Positions 47,491-60,200 of a DNA stretch of 64,000 bases are shown here, piece after piece (position 1 is the stretch's first letter; each line of letters begins with the position of its first letter). The stretch spans positions 17,949,839-18,013,838 of the forward strand of contig CM038465.1 in assembly GCA_021464415.1 (NCBI GenBank), read 5' to 3'. Made by a program: the position numbers and the translations under genes. Under the pieces are notes generated by a model. That model was given only the letters and a program-made list of their open reading frames with translations, had not been told where the DNA came from and did no database searches. The stretch is from Lonicera japonica. Its lineage: Eukaryota; Streptophyta; Magnoliopsida; Dipsacales; Caprifoliaceae.

Positions 47491-48020
47491 ACGGGATTTG
47501 GGGCGTCACAACTTGGTGGATATGTATCATCTCCACCAAATTTCATCAAAAAACTCAATCGTAAATTTGGTTAACCAAGCATATAATATATATGCTCATT
47601 TTTGTAAGTTGATATTTGAGATGCTTAGTTAATTCACTTCTCATTTTAGTTTTATAATTAAATTTTAAAATATAATTAATTAATTATTGTTTGAAATACT
47701 TTGAAAAGAAACATATTTTCTTAATTCAAAGTATTTCAAACAAACTCAACTTTTACTAATTTTATTAGATACGGAAGTATGCGCACAACTTCTTAAATAA
47801 CACTTAAAATATATCTTATTTAATATTTAATATTAAATAATTAATTATTTGATTCAATAATCAATGTGTTGTGTTTGACAAACAAATTTTGTACCATTTT
47901 CAAAATTGAGAAGTATATCTACTAATTAAAATTAATTTATAATTGTACTAATTTAGATTACATTTTAATTTAGATTCCTAATCGAAATCTACTTCCATTT
48001 TAATTTATTTTCTATTTTAT
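47491..48020. other. AT-rich spacer
   Basis: No gene is recognised. Two near-inverse phrases around 47690-47745 (TTTGAAATACTTTGAAAAGAAA and TTCAAAGTATTTCAAA) suggest a small MITE-like hairpin. Confidence 0.35.
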
Positions 48021-48021
48021 T

Positions 48022-48723
48022 TTAAGGTGCGTTTGAATTATGTAATTGAATTTAGCTTTAAAATTCAAAATTTGAAGATTCAAAAATTACATATTTGAAA
48101 TGAAAGAGTTTAAAATTTTGTGTTTACTTAACAAATATAAGAAAATTGATTTCTAAATTCAAATATTATCCCGCTAAAATTTATATTTAATTGATTAGTA
48201 AGCTATTTTTATTTTTTGACACCATGACAAAACTCATGCTTACACAAAATTAACCCATTTGACTTGACCCGTCCCTATTATAGTATTTTATTCCTTATAA
48301 TATAGCGTAATTACCATAGAGCGGGAGTGAGTTTATGCGTACACTATTTGCGATGGATTTAGATTTAAACAAATGAAACCTGCACCGGGTTGGGATGTGT
48401 TTATAAGCTTGTTGGGTTTGGGTTTGAATAACACACGACCCTTTGTCATCTCTCGTATTATTATTATAATTAATATTACAAGTATATTTATAATAATAAA
48501 AAATAATAATTTGTTTAAAAATTAATTCATTTTTTTTTTCAAATTCGCAAGTTCGGGATCTATAAGGAACAATCCTATCTCTAAAATTTGAAAGTTATAA
48601 CTTTAAGATAAGTATCAAATCTCATTATTTGAATATATTTATAAATCTCAAATCATAATTTAACACCAAACAAAAATATTTAGATTTAAGATTCCAAATC
48701 CACATTCCAAACACACCCTTAAA
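48022..48723. mobile_element. Possible TIR element or MITE
   Basis: The left end TTTAAGGTGCGTTTGAAT and the right end ATTCCAAACACACCCTTAAA are inverse. The middle has a hAT-MITE-like GGGTTTGGGTTTGAATAACA..CGACCC stretch, possibly a nested element. No ORF. Confidence 0.5.
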
Positions 48724-48796
48724 GAATTTTATAGGGTTTTATTAAAAAATATTTTCAATTAACTATGTTATTAATATTTCCACCACTTTCTTTCAC

Positions 48797-48849
<53 letters not shown>

Positions 48850-51130
48850 GATTTAAGAATCAAGTATACATATTCTTCTATGTTGACAATCACAGTAGAC
48901 CTATTTAATATTTATCAAATTTTTAATATATAATCATATAAAGTATTCATGATCATGTAATTAATTAGTCAGTACGACATTTGGTACTGTAATATATAAT
49001 ACGAATAATATTTTCTTTTACTATAATGGTTTGTGAGAGGATAATTATGCAAACAACATACCATAAACCTTTGAGATTTGTTTTGTGCTTCAAATTTTTT
49101 TTTATGAAATTATGTGAAATAAATGAGCCTACAAACAATTCTAAAAAAATTCATCAAAATTTTAATTTTTTCTTTGAAAGGATCACCATTCTCAAGTATT
49201 TTTCTTTTTATTTTTTGCTGTACATAAACTTTTTTTTTCTTTTTAAAATTGTAGCATCTTATCATTTGATAATTAATTTGAAACTTAGAGTTTTCGGAAT
49301 TAATAAAATATATATATTTAATACTTATGTTCTTGGTTGACCTTTGTGATAAGATTTCGATTACATGTTCAAATTTGAAATCTTTGTTTGAGATGTTTAG
49401 TTTGAATTTAAGCTTTTGTTATTTATATTTTTTTATTATTTTATTTTTTAACAATTGTTATCTTTAATAAGGGGTAGTTTTGAAGATGATTATCTTTTAT
49501 TTTTAATAAATTAAAATTTATTTTGTAATCAATTAAATTTTTTTTCTTGAAACTAATCCTAAAAATAAAATGTCATTTGTTAGAATGAGAGTAATTGATT
49601 TGTACTTTTTTAAAAAAAACCCCATATTTTTATTTATTTAATTTAAGTAGATGTACCTATTAGTCTAATTTATTTTTTAATAATAAATCATTAATAAAAT
49701 AATATTTATAAAATTAAATCAATAATATTTTTTGTTAGTTTATCCATAGTTGCAGATTAATTTATTAAGTAATACTAATTAATTTAACAATGCAGATTAA
49801 TTGCAAGATATCAATATAAATAAAATCATCCATTTTATAGGGGTAAGGAATAAGAATATCCTGTATTGGAATTACAAAATCATGTAATGAATATCTAATT
49901 TATGATTCCTTAAAATTAAATAGAAAAAAAATGACATGTCATCAGGTAACAACAAGTTACCCACTTAACCTTACATTTAATACTTTATATTTCTCTAATG
50001 TGCATTAATTATGTTAGCAAACTATACATTTTATCTCAACCATTGATTTTTTATCTAATGGTTAATATTACAATAATCATCTATCGGTAAAAAGAGAAGT
50101 AACCATTGAAACCACACTCATATATATATATATATGCATGTGTTTTTCATAACTTTGGATTCTAAAGAGAAGAAGTACAAAAAAGAAGAATGTCTCACCC
50201 CCAACCTCAGTAAAAATATTATGATTGTATGCTCCAACAAAAACCTTCTTTAATGTAATCAAACAGGAAGATTAGTCTTTTTGTTATTTACATAATTCCA
50301 ATTCTCATATTATTTTCCTTTATTTGATGGAGTACTCATGTTCAAAATTTAATTCCTTGGATTCCCTTTTTTTCCCCTAAATAACTGTACTATTTTTTCT
50401 TTTCTTTTCTTATTAGCTTATTTTCATTACATATAATACAATTATAAATGAACATATTTGTATATTGGATAAAGGTTATATGTAAATATAAATTTTTTCA
50501 TATGTACAAGTCCGTACTTATTGGATATTGGACTTTAGTGACGTTTTTTCGTTGTTAAAAATATTTATTTTTGATATGCATATAATGACATATATATATC
50601 CATCAAAATATAAAAAAAATTATAACACGCTTGTATATCGCACGGGTTACAAACTAGTTAAATATAAATATCACAGAAATCTTTAAATCCCACTCCAAAT
50701 TAATATTCCTTATTAGGTATGATCGAAGTCCAATTTTGACTAATAAGGAGGTACGTAATTCAAAAAAAAATCATAAAAAAAAATTGTTACCCTTTCTTCT
50801 AAAGTCTAAACTTATATTTATATAATACTCAATCTAGATCTCTCCCACCAAATTCTGAGTTTTTTTTTTTAATATCTCAAATTAATAGTTCAATTTTCTT
50901 TTGAGGCAAAATCAATATACGAAAAGATGGCATACTGTGTTTTTTACTTATTAGCAAGAAATTGTAAAGGGTTACACAAATCGGGATGATCCTCCACAAT
51001 CAAAAAGTCCCTTATAGGGATTTTTAAAATACCCTAATGGGGTTTGAGCTTGTATTGCCGTCGCCCTCAAGCTCTTCTCTGAAAACTCGATTTTGCTTTG
51101 GTTCTACTGCACTCTATATATTTTTTTTGA
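48724..51130. other. AT-rich spacer with microsatellites
   Basis: It holds a TAA run (about 48798-48849) and TA runs (about 50119-50134). ORFs here are AT-rich chance frames. Nothing else is recognised. Confidence 0.5.
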
Positions 51131-51324
51131 AAACTTACTTTCGTTCTGAATTCTTTATACTTGCATTAGCATCCCTTAAAGAATTAATCAATTGCTGATT
51201 CAAACTATCAATAACGGGGTTCGAACCCTTCCCACCATGTGAAAAGCATAAGGCAATACCATTAGAGATAAAACTCATTGGTTATAACTTTAGTTTGATG
51301 GTTGAAAAGGCACTTATGTTTATA

Positions 51325-51345
<21 letters not shown>
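51130..51345 (-). mobile_element. Possible tRNA-derived SINE
   Basis: The minus strand has a B-box-perfect GGGTTCGAACCCC at about 51217-51230 preceded by CACATGGTGGGAA, and upstream an A-box-like TCTAATGGTATTG. A TTA run ends it near 51327-51352. A second weaker B-box-like GATTCGAACATC occurs on the plus strand at 51464. Confidence 0.4.
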
Positions 51346-51355
<10 letters not shown>

Positions 51356-51773
51356 AAGTACCATAGTTCAAATATTTGATAAACGTAGGAGGTGAAAAAA
51401 GTGATTAAGAGCTTGGTTTTCCAAGTCTGAGTCATGACTCTCAAGTCTCGTTCTCTCTTTTCTAGATTCGAACATCAGGTCTATCCGCAATTGCTTATGC
51501 TACAATATATATATATATATATACATTGTTCAAATATGATCAAAATTAAGTACCTAACCCTAAATAATAACGTCTTGTGGGTTTCCTCACCTATAGCTGG
51601 TAATGTGCCGTCAATTTTGACGGATTTTAGAGGAATATGGGGCTATACCTAGGAAAAAGAAAAATGCCTAAATCTAGTATAACCGACATATTAGTGAAAG
51701 GGTCATATTAATTTATTCTCTAAAAGCACATTTATGCACATATAAATATATAAAAAATTTAAATTGTAATTTG

Positions 51774-52105
51774 TGAGGATCAAGTGCTTACCGTTGCGCC
51801 AAAAGTTATAACTGTTAGCGAAGGCGAGCGCCATGGCATTCGATAACTTGCATACCGGATATACCCTCCAGATTGACCACGGAGACGCGCCCCAGGTATC
51901 GAACCCGTGACCTGCTCTGATACCAATTATGAGGATCAAGCGCTTACTGTTGCGCCAAAAGCTATAGCTGTTAGCGAAGGTTCAACTTTATTTCCTTATA
52001 CGCAAGGCTTATTAGAGCGTCATGGCATTCGATAACCTGCACATTGGATATACCCTCCGGATCCACCACAGGAGAGGAGTGTAATTGTGAATTTACCTCC
52101 GAACA
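51774..52105 (-). mobile_element. TRIM or small LTR element, partly deleted
   Basis: Two direct copies of TGAGGATCAAG(T/C)GCTTAC..TTGCGCCAAAAG..CATGGCATTCGATAAC (from 51774 and 51930) flank a minus-strand primer site, TGGTATCAGAGCAGGTCACG. The right copy, which is the 5' LTR on the minus strand, ends at CCGAACA (52105). The left copy is shorter. Internal coding is absent. Confidence 0.65.
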
Positions 52106-52571
52106 CCTACGTCAAAGATGTTGGGCCCCGAAAAATGCGAGTTCTTCAATTTTTTCTATCTTGGCTCACACGAATATATTCTCTGCTCAAGCCAACAATG
52201 TTTGATTTTTGCTATGATTTTGTTAAATCAACAGTAAAAGCATTTCCTTCTCTACTTTATCCAAATATGAAATTTTCAAAAGTGCTGAAGTCCAAGTTTA
52301 TCGAGGTGTTTATTATGATCCCCAGAAGAAGCCTTTTGAAGGTGGCCTATTGGACTCTCAAATGGTACTCTCTCTGTCTAAAAAACTTGCATTTGTGTAT
52401 CGGGTTTTGTACTTGAAGATTTGAGTACGTTATTCTTACTATTTGATGCGTGGTTATGCATGATTTAATGAATATTAAGGTATAACCTTTTCAAGATTTC
52501 ACTCAATCAACCTGGCTCTTATCTTATAATAAGAAAGATAAGGTACTTTATTTTTGAGATTTCCAAAAACG
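52106..52571 (+). pseudogene. NRPC1: Partial NRPC1 duplicate: half of exon 1, exon 2 and adjoining introns
   Basis: It aligns with 54296-54765. It holds the end of exon 1 (YVKDVGPRK), a donor changed from GTGAGT to GCGAGT, an intron, and a complete 130-base exon 2 (52235-52364; [20 protein letters not shown]) with a normal GT donor. No exon 3 follows before the main gene begins. The rest of its exon 1 lies inverted at 47399-47490. Confidence 0.85.
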
Positions 52572-52835
52572 GTATCCTTTGTCAAATAACTGAAATCGTA
52601 GTCATAGTATACACCTCCAAAAAGTTCTTGAACCTCAATCAAATAACTTGCGCATCTCCCTCATTAACTTTGTTGTGATCACTGTACGAATTAGGGATGA
52701 AAACAGTTACGTACGAATCATCGGTATGAGACGGACGAGTCAACTTAGTTACGATTTGACTCGTTTGAGGCGTACGAGTCATCCACAAGTGTGTTTTACA
52801 TTTTTTTTTCTTTTTTTTAGAACTTTCTATTACTT

Positions 52836-53123
52836 AGGCTCCGTTTGATTGCAAGGTGGAAAAGGAAAATAAATTGAGTTAGTTTTGGTGAAAAGATGGA
52901 AAATAAATTGAGTGATAGATGTGATATTCTCTTGATTTTTAAATTTTTCCATAAAGAAATTTTCTTTGTTTGGTAGTGAGCAAAAATTTTCCACAAAAAA
53001 TATTGAAAAATAGATGATATATATACTCATAAAATGAATAACATGTCTTACCTTATTTTCTATCTTTTCACACAAATTAACTAAAATTATTTTTCTTTTC
53101 CATCTTTGCAATCAAACGGGCCT
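52836..53123. mobile_element. hAT-type MITE
   Basis: TIRs AGGCTCCGTTTGATTGCAAG and CTTTGCAATCAAACGGGCCT are flanked by an 8-bp duplication (tattactt 52828-52835, tattagtt 53124-53131, 7 of 8). The 288-base length and 8-base duplication fit hAT MITEs. It lies just upstream of the NRPC1 leader and could affect the promoter. Confidence 0.85.
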
Positions 53124-53139
53124 TATTAGTTGTAAAGCG

Positions 53140-53367
53140 CAAACAAGCCCTACGACACTCAAGCTCCCGCCCTTTCTACCTCCGCGCCGCTCAGCATTCA
53201 CCCTCACCTCCGATCACCTCCTACGCCGCTCACCTCCGGTCGTCTCTCTCCCTCCAGCCCTTACTAATCCCGTCATCTCTCTCTCTCTCCATCCCTCTCT
53301 ACTCGGAGTCTCGGATCGTCTCTCTCTCTCCATCCCTCCAGCCTTCACTAATCCGCCGGACTTACAG
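53140..53367 (+). promoter_or_regulatory. Promoter and first untranslated exon of NRPC1
   Basis: A CT-rich, relatively GC-rich stretch (GCCGCTCACCTCCGG, repeated CTCTCTCTCC) ends CTTACAG|GTACCG, a possible donor at 53368. An acceptor at 54216 (TATATGCAG) would join it to the exon with the start codon. CT-rich leaders are common in plant genes. Confidence 0.5.
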
Positions 53368-54216
53368 GTACCGAATAAATGGTTTCTCTGCTTTTTGTTT
53401 TTGAACACATGTTTACTCTTTTTTTTTTCAAGTGCTAATATTGCTCTGTTTTTTTTTTTTTTTTGAACAAATGGTTACTTAATATTGTATTATTGTTAGT
53501 GATCCCTCCATGGCTTTTAAGCTGGTCACTTTTTTTGAACATTTATATTCGTGAGCTGATCATCAAGCCTTTGTTTAGGTGGGCCCATAGTTATTCACTA
53601 AAACGAGTCTGGAATTGTTGAATTATGTGAACCTCTACTTCTGCTTTTACTGTAATTCTTTAATTTTAAAGATATTGAAAGCTTCTATTTGATGGATCTT
53701 TTATAACTTATATTGTTTAATATTGTTAATTTTTATATTATAGTAACTTGTGAAAATGGTGAGAGGAGCGACTGGGCAAAGAGGCACAGATGATTCCCTA
53801 TTTAAATTTGATTAGGGAAACTTGGTTGTGATACTTATTTTGTACTTGTCATAACTTTTGGTTTGAAGACACTTGTTTTGTGTTGTTTTGTAGGTGTTTG
53901 ATGATGAATCATGGGACGACTTTGATGTTTTTATTCTACTTTTTGTTGAACTATTAGTATTATTAATTATTATTGTTGAACTTTATGTTGGTTTATTATT
54001 TTATAATTTTTTTGTTTTGTCTTTCCAAAAAAGTTGAGGCTTACGCCTTGCCTCATTCTAGCAAAACGCCTTGAATACGAGCCGCGAATTTTAAAACATT
54101 GCATCCATAATGGGCATAATAGTAGAACAACTAGGTTAAATTGATCCCTTTTGGGCTTATGCATAATATTCACCTCCCATTTAGAAATCATTGTGCATTT
54201 TGAAATGTATATGCAG

Positions 54217-57200
54217 ATCATCTCTCTTTTTGTCGACTCTGATAGCTTATAATTGACGATGAGGAGAGTCCAAGATACGATTCAATTCACCAAAGAACCC
54301 TATGTCGAAGATGTTGGGCCCCGAAAAATGTGAGTTCTTCAATTTTATCTATCTTGGCTTACACAGATATATTCTCTGCTCAAGCCAACAATGTTTGATT
54401 TTTGCTATGATTTTTTTAAATTAACAGTAAAAGCATTTGCTTCTCTACTTTATCCGAATCTGAAATTTTCAAAAGTGCTGAAGTCCAAGTTTATCGAGGT
54501 CTTTATTATGACCCCCAGAAGAAGCCTTTTGAAGGTGGCCTGTTGGACTCTCGAATGGTACTCTCTCTGTCTAAAAAACTTGCATTTGTGTATTGGGTTT
54601 TGTACTTGAATATTTGAGTATGTTATTCTTACTATTTGATGCGTGGTTATGCATGACTTAATGAACGTTAAGGTGTAACTTTTCCAAAATTTCACTCAAT
54701 CAACTTGACTCTTATCTTGCAATAAGAAAGATAAGGTTCTTTCTTTTTGAGATTTCCAAAAAAGGTGTCCGTTTATACTTATTCTATTTATAAAAGTACT
54801 TTGTAATGTTATGATGATTATAACACTAAGTGCATATGTGCAAGTGTGATTCTTTTAAATTTATTATTAATATATAACAATATCTTCAGTAACAATAATA
54901 TATATATATATATATTCGTTGTAGATATATCCTGCATTATCCATTTCCTCTCCTCTCTTCTCGTATCGCTTCGTTTGTATTGTTTGCATTTGGCACTTCA
55001 TTTAGACTGTACAAGCTAAGGAAAACTAAAAAAGAGTTTCTTGAGTTTCGTTTGGGATTTACCTTTTGATAGTGTTTAAATAAGTCTCTCTTCTGCATTA
55101 TCCTAAATGAATCGAGTTTTTATATGTGTTTTAAATTCAACATGATAGATTTGGAATGATAAGTTTGACAATTTATTTTCTCTTGTTTTACTAGCATTTG
55201 GGAATTGGGACCTAATTACGTCTTAGGTATTCTCCATTTACCTAACTCAGAAGCTTTATTGAGTTAAAATTGTAGCCTCTTGACATTATTGCCCTTATTT
55301 ATTTTGAGTGAAAAGGTCTCAAATGTGCTTTCCTTCTACATTTTCAGGGCCCTGCAAGCAAGCAAGGCTTTTGTACAACGTGCCATGGAAGTTTTCGTGA
55401 TTGCCCCGGGCACTATGGTTACTTGACTCTTACGCTTCCAGTTTATAATGTTGGTTATTTAGGTACTGTTGTGGACATTTTGAAGTGCATATGCAAGGTA
55501 ACCATATTATTATCTTATAACTGTTTTTTTTTTTGAGATTTTTTGCTTTTAACTTTAGATATGTATTTAGTGGAACTTGTAATATGCATGTGTAGGAGCC
55601 CCAAAATTTTCTTGTTGCTAGTTGCTTTTATTGTGCTTTTGGTTGTAGAAATATAGCCCGGCAGAGCTAGAAATATTTGATAGGTGGGGCACGACAAGAG
55701 TAATGATACATGTACCAACTTAAATGATAGACCAAATGACATGTCAAAAAGTGCATTGGTCAGTATTTTGTGGAGACCTAACACATTGAACAATTCATTT
55801 TTGACATGTCATTTGGTTTATTATTTTGGTCATTCAAGTTGGTAAATGTTAGCCTTTGAAACATTGTGTTTATTCCTCCTCCTTTTTTTTTTTTTTTGTC
55901 TTTTTGAGAAATTATCCGTCCAACCGTTAACACTTAAAAGTATGTGTAAGGCTATTAGCATTCCAAGTAAATAGTCTAGCACTCGAAAACTATTATTATT
56001 GACACTTTATATGTATGTTTTTCAGTTTTTGTCATTCTACTATATTGATGATACCTTTTGGAGTGTTAGAATACTCATGTGGAGTACTAATAGCCGGTAT
56101 GTATAAAGCTAAATATACCATTTTTTTAAATCGATAGTCTCGGTTTTCTTTTCGGAATGTCTCAAATAATTTGTAGCAACTCACAATAAAAAATAAGTTG
56201 TATTCTTGACAAATGATTATATTGCAATTAATATTTTTTGAAAAAGTGCTAAATAAAAAGTGAAATGTATTATCAATTTTGTTTTGCGGGTAAATGTGTA
56301 CCAAACTCTTTATTTTTTGGTGTAAAAAGTCCATCGTACACTTCCTTATGTGAGTTTGTACCCTGGCCTTTTGACTTTTTGATTAAGTACGACTTGAATT
56401 CATCTTTTTTGTTGGTCACTGCAATAATACAGCCTATATGCTTTTGCTTTCCTCTCAATTAGCTCAATCTGTATGTTTTGCTTTGGTTGAGGAGACCTGT
56501 CAAGGCACTGTCCCTAGCTATGAAGCGCAGTTGTGGGTGCAGGATTCGAGTGTGACTCGATTCGGGTGCGGCGTTTTGAGAATTAAAAAAAAAAGGATGT
56601 TGGTGCCGGGGTTGTAAAATAATAATATAAATTACATTAATTAATTAGATTGCATGTTTGAGAATTACCTATAGTCACAATGAAATAGGAAATTAAGGGT
56701 TCCACATTGGTGAGTGGTGACAAGAAATTTAGGTTTTCCGTTTTCCATAGTGATGACAAGAAAATTAGGGTTTCATTGTGGTGACTAGAAAACTAGTGTT
56801 CATAGTGGTAAGAAGAAATTTGATGGAGATGAAACTTGGAAATTAGAATCTTCATGTTTGGAGAGCTTCTATATGCAATTTTTGAGTTTGGACTTTGGAA
56901 GGATCATGTTTGGTCTGGAAGCTAGAGTTGTATGTGAGAAGCTTTTGAATTTCAAAGTAACGTGAAAGATTTGGTGGGGCTAGTGTCGTATTTTATATAT
57001 GTTAGAGTTAAAACTATTTTTTTTTAAACAAACAAAAGTCAATTTAAATTAAAAAAAATAAGGAAATTGGACTCTTTTCGAATCCCTCCTAAATCCCAAA
57101 TGAATCCTTGCTGAATTGGACATTAATATTAACTAATTAATTTCGATTCTTCTTGGTGGTAACAAGTGGAGATTTTGGGTCAAAGGATGTATCTCATTGT

Positions 57201-60200
57201 TAAATTTTTCTGTCATTATTAATGGGAAATCTAGAGGTCTTGGTGCTTTGAGCGGGAGAGGAGATCCATCGTTTCCGTTCCAGTTTATTATAGTGGCGGA
57301 TGTACTTAGTAGGTTGATGTAGAGAGCTTGCAAAAGTAATTTGATTGAAGGTTTTGAGATTGGACAGAATAAAGTGAGCGTTGAAGAGCATGATATATAT
57401 TATTGGCTCATTGCATAACAATTTAAGCTTTTGGGAGAGATGGTTCCTAACATGCTTTCAGAGTTTAGGTTCTGCAAGGTCTCGAGTTCAAATCCTCCTG
57501 TTTGCATTTGTTTCCCCCTTTGTGTTTGTGCAATATGCACGTTGTTTGTGCACAAAGTGCACCTTTGGTTTGGTTTGTCTCTCCATGTGCGAGTGGGGAT
57601 CGCACTTGAGGGGGAGTGTTTTAGAGCATGATATACATTGTAGGCACACTACCTAACAGCTTAAGCTTTTGGGAAAGATGGTTCTTAACAGTGAGAATTT
57701 CATATTTACAATTTGCGGATGATAGCATTTTCTTTGTTTCAAACAATGATAGTTGCATCAAAAATCTGGTGGGGGTCGTCAAGTTCTCTTTAGTTTTGGG
57801 GCTGAAAGTTAGCGTGGGTAAGAGTTCAGTTGTGGGGTTGGACATTGGAGACAATAGGTTAGTGAACATTGCATTGGAGTTGTGATGCAGTAGTGGCTCT
57901 TGGCCTCGTAAATATCTCGGGCTCCCATTGGTTGGCAATCTGTCTAGTCTATCCTTTTGGAATCTTGTGATTGACAGAGTAGCTAAAAGAGTGGAAGGTT
58001 GGCATAAAGGGTGTCTATCTAGAGGGGGGAGGTTGGTTTTGTTACAATCGGTTCTAGGTAGTTTTCCAATTTACTCTCTCTCTCTCTCTAAAATCCTTAA
58101 CAAACTAGCTTTAATTCTAGAAAAAATAGTGAGAGACTTCTTTTGGGAAGGTAAAGGAGAGGGCAAAGCGAGTCACTTGGTGAGTTGGGATGTGGTTTTG
58201 AAATACAAAAAGGATGGGGGTTTGGAGGTGGGAAACTTATTGAAAAGAAATGAGGCTTTACTTGGAAAATGGCTATGAAGATTTGCGCATGAAAAGGAAT
58301 CGCTTTGGCATGAAATTATTGTGAGCAAATATGGTCTCCACACTAATGGGTGGGATGCTAACATTGACATTAAATGCTCTCTCCATTCTCCTTGGAAATA
58401 AATTGCAAAAGTATGGAGTTCTTTTGTGCAAAACATTAGGCTTGTGGTGGGGAAGGGTGATTCTATTCGATTTTGGGAAGACATATGGGTTGGGGTTTGT
58501 CCTTTGTAAGAGTCTTTCCCCAGAATTTTTAACCTTTCAAGTAACCGCAACATGTCAATTCACTTGGCTGTTTCTTGGTCATTGGCCAGTGTCTTCTCTT
58601 GGGATCTTAGCTTTTTTAGGAACTTTAATGATAGGGAATTTTGATCTGCTTCACTTAATACAAAACATTAGTCTTAATCAAAATCCATCAGACGAAAGGG
58701 TTTGGACAGCCCATCATTCTGGGGAGTTTTCATGTAAATCTTTCTTTCATTTCTTATAAAGTCTGCAAGATATAGTCCCATTCCTGCAATTTAATTTCAT
58801 CTAAAAGAGTGGAGTTCCCTCCAAGATTAAGATGTTTGCTTGACTTGCCTCATTGGGTAGAGTGAATATGCGTGACTTACTGCATAGGTGGAGGCCTTAT
58901 ATGTGTTTGTCTCCCTCTTGGTGTGTTCTTTGCAAGGATCATGGAGAGGACGACATGACGTTAATCATATTTTGCTCCATTGCAAGTTTACTCAAGTACT
59001 GTGGATTAGATTGTTTAGTTTGCTTGGTTTAGTGGGTGTTCTTCCTCGGAAGTGGGCCGGGATTGTTGCTATCAAATGGTCTTTTAAGCAATCTGGAAGC
59101 AGATCGAAGTACATTTGGAGGCTTCTGTTGATGGCAGTAGCATGGTCAGTTTGGCTAGAGAGAAACGGAAGAGTGTTTGATGATAGATATAGTTCTCCGG
59201 GTGAAGTGTGGAATCACTGTATTTTTCTAGTTGGGCTATGGGCGAAAGCCTTGAATATTTTTAATTCCGTTGATTGTTTTGAATTGTGATAGCTTTATGT
59301 CACAGGTGTTGTAAGCGTGTTTTGGGTCTGTCATTTTGAAGTAGAGGGTTTAGTCTCAATGGATTCCTCATCCGCTGGGCTTTCCCTACTCTGTATTGTA
59401 TATTATCTTGTTTGATGCAATAAAATTTCGTTTCTTATCCAAACAAAAATAAAAAAATCCGATTCTTCTTGGGTGCAAATTGGGTGCGAATCGGGGCCAC
59501 ACTTGCACCCGATTCGCACCTATTGGACTTGGCGACCCTTTGGAAGAATCTGTGCTTCATAGCTCCCTAGTTGTACATAGTGGAGATAAAATGTGATATG
59601 CCACCCAATAATGCACCTCAAGGCCATGAACCATGAAATTTCATAGTTACATGGACCTTTGAACATAAAATGCCTAAAATAGAACCGTAACATGACAATT
59701 CATTCCGTTGTTTCTTGGTCTTCGGCCACTGTCTTTTCCTGGGATCTTAGCTTCTTTAGGAACTTCAATGATAGGGAATTTTCGAAATACTTATCTTTGC
59801 TTCACCTTTTACATGACGTTAGTCTGAACCAAAATATGTCAGACAAAAGGGTTTGGACCGCTCATCATTCCGGGGAGTTTTCATGTAAATCTTTCTTTGA
59901 CTTCTTATCAAGTCCGCAAGATATTTTCCCCTTTCCACAATTTAACTTCATCTGGAAGTGTGGGGTTCCATCCAAGATAAAGGTGTTTGCTTGGCTTCCA
60001 TTATTGGGTAGAGTGAACGCATAACTTACTCCAAAAGTGGAGGCCTTGTATGTGTTTGTCTCCCTCCTGGTGTGTTTTTTGTAAGAGGCATGGAGAGGAC
60101 ATTAATCATATTTTTGCTCCATTGCAAATTTACTCAAGTTCTGTGGAGTAGATTGTTTAGTTTGTTTGGTTTTGTGGGTGTACTTCCTTGGAAATGGGCC

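Larger units (their letters stand above)
56518..59562. mobile_element. hAT-like TIR element in NRPC1 intron 3, carrying a LINE
   Basis: The ends CTATGAAGCGCAG and CTGTGCTTCATAG are inverse (12 of 13), flanked by an 8-base duplication (gtccctag 56510-56517, ctccctag 59563-59570, 7 of 8). Subterminal GATTCGGGTGCG words face each other on both sides. Without the LINE it is about 740 bases and noncoding. Family assignment rests on the 8-base duplication. Confidence 0.72.

Noticed and set aside
49026..49340. 104-codon plus-strand ORF
   Set aside because: Phe/Lys/Asn-rich frame in AT-rich DNA, no domain, no splice or promoter context.
57381..57656. 91-codon ORF in intron 3
   Set aside because: It is the body of the TRIM read through its repeats and is not a gene.
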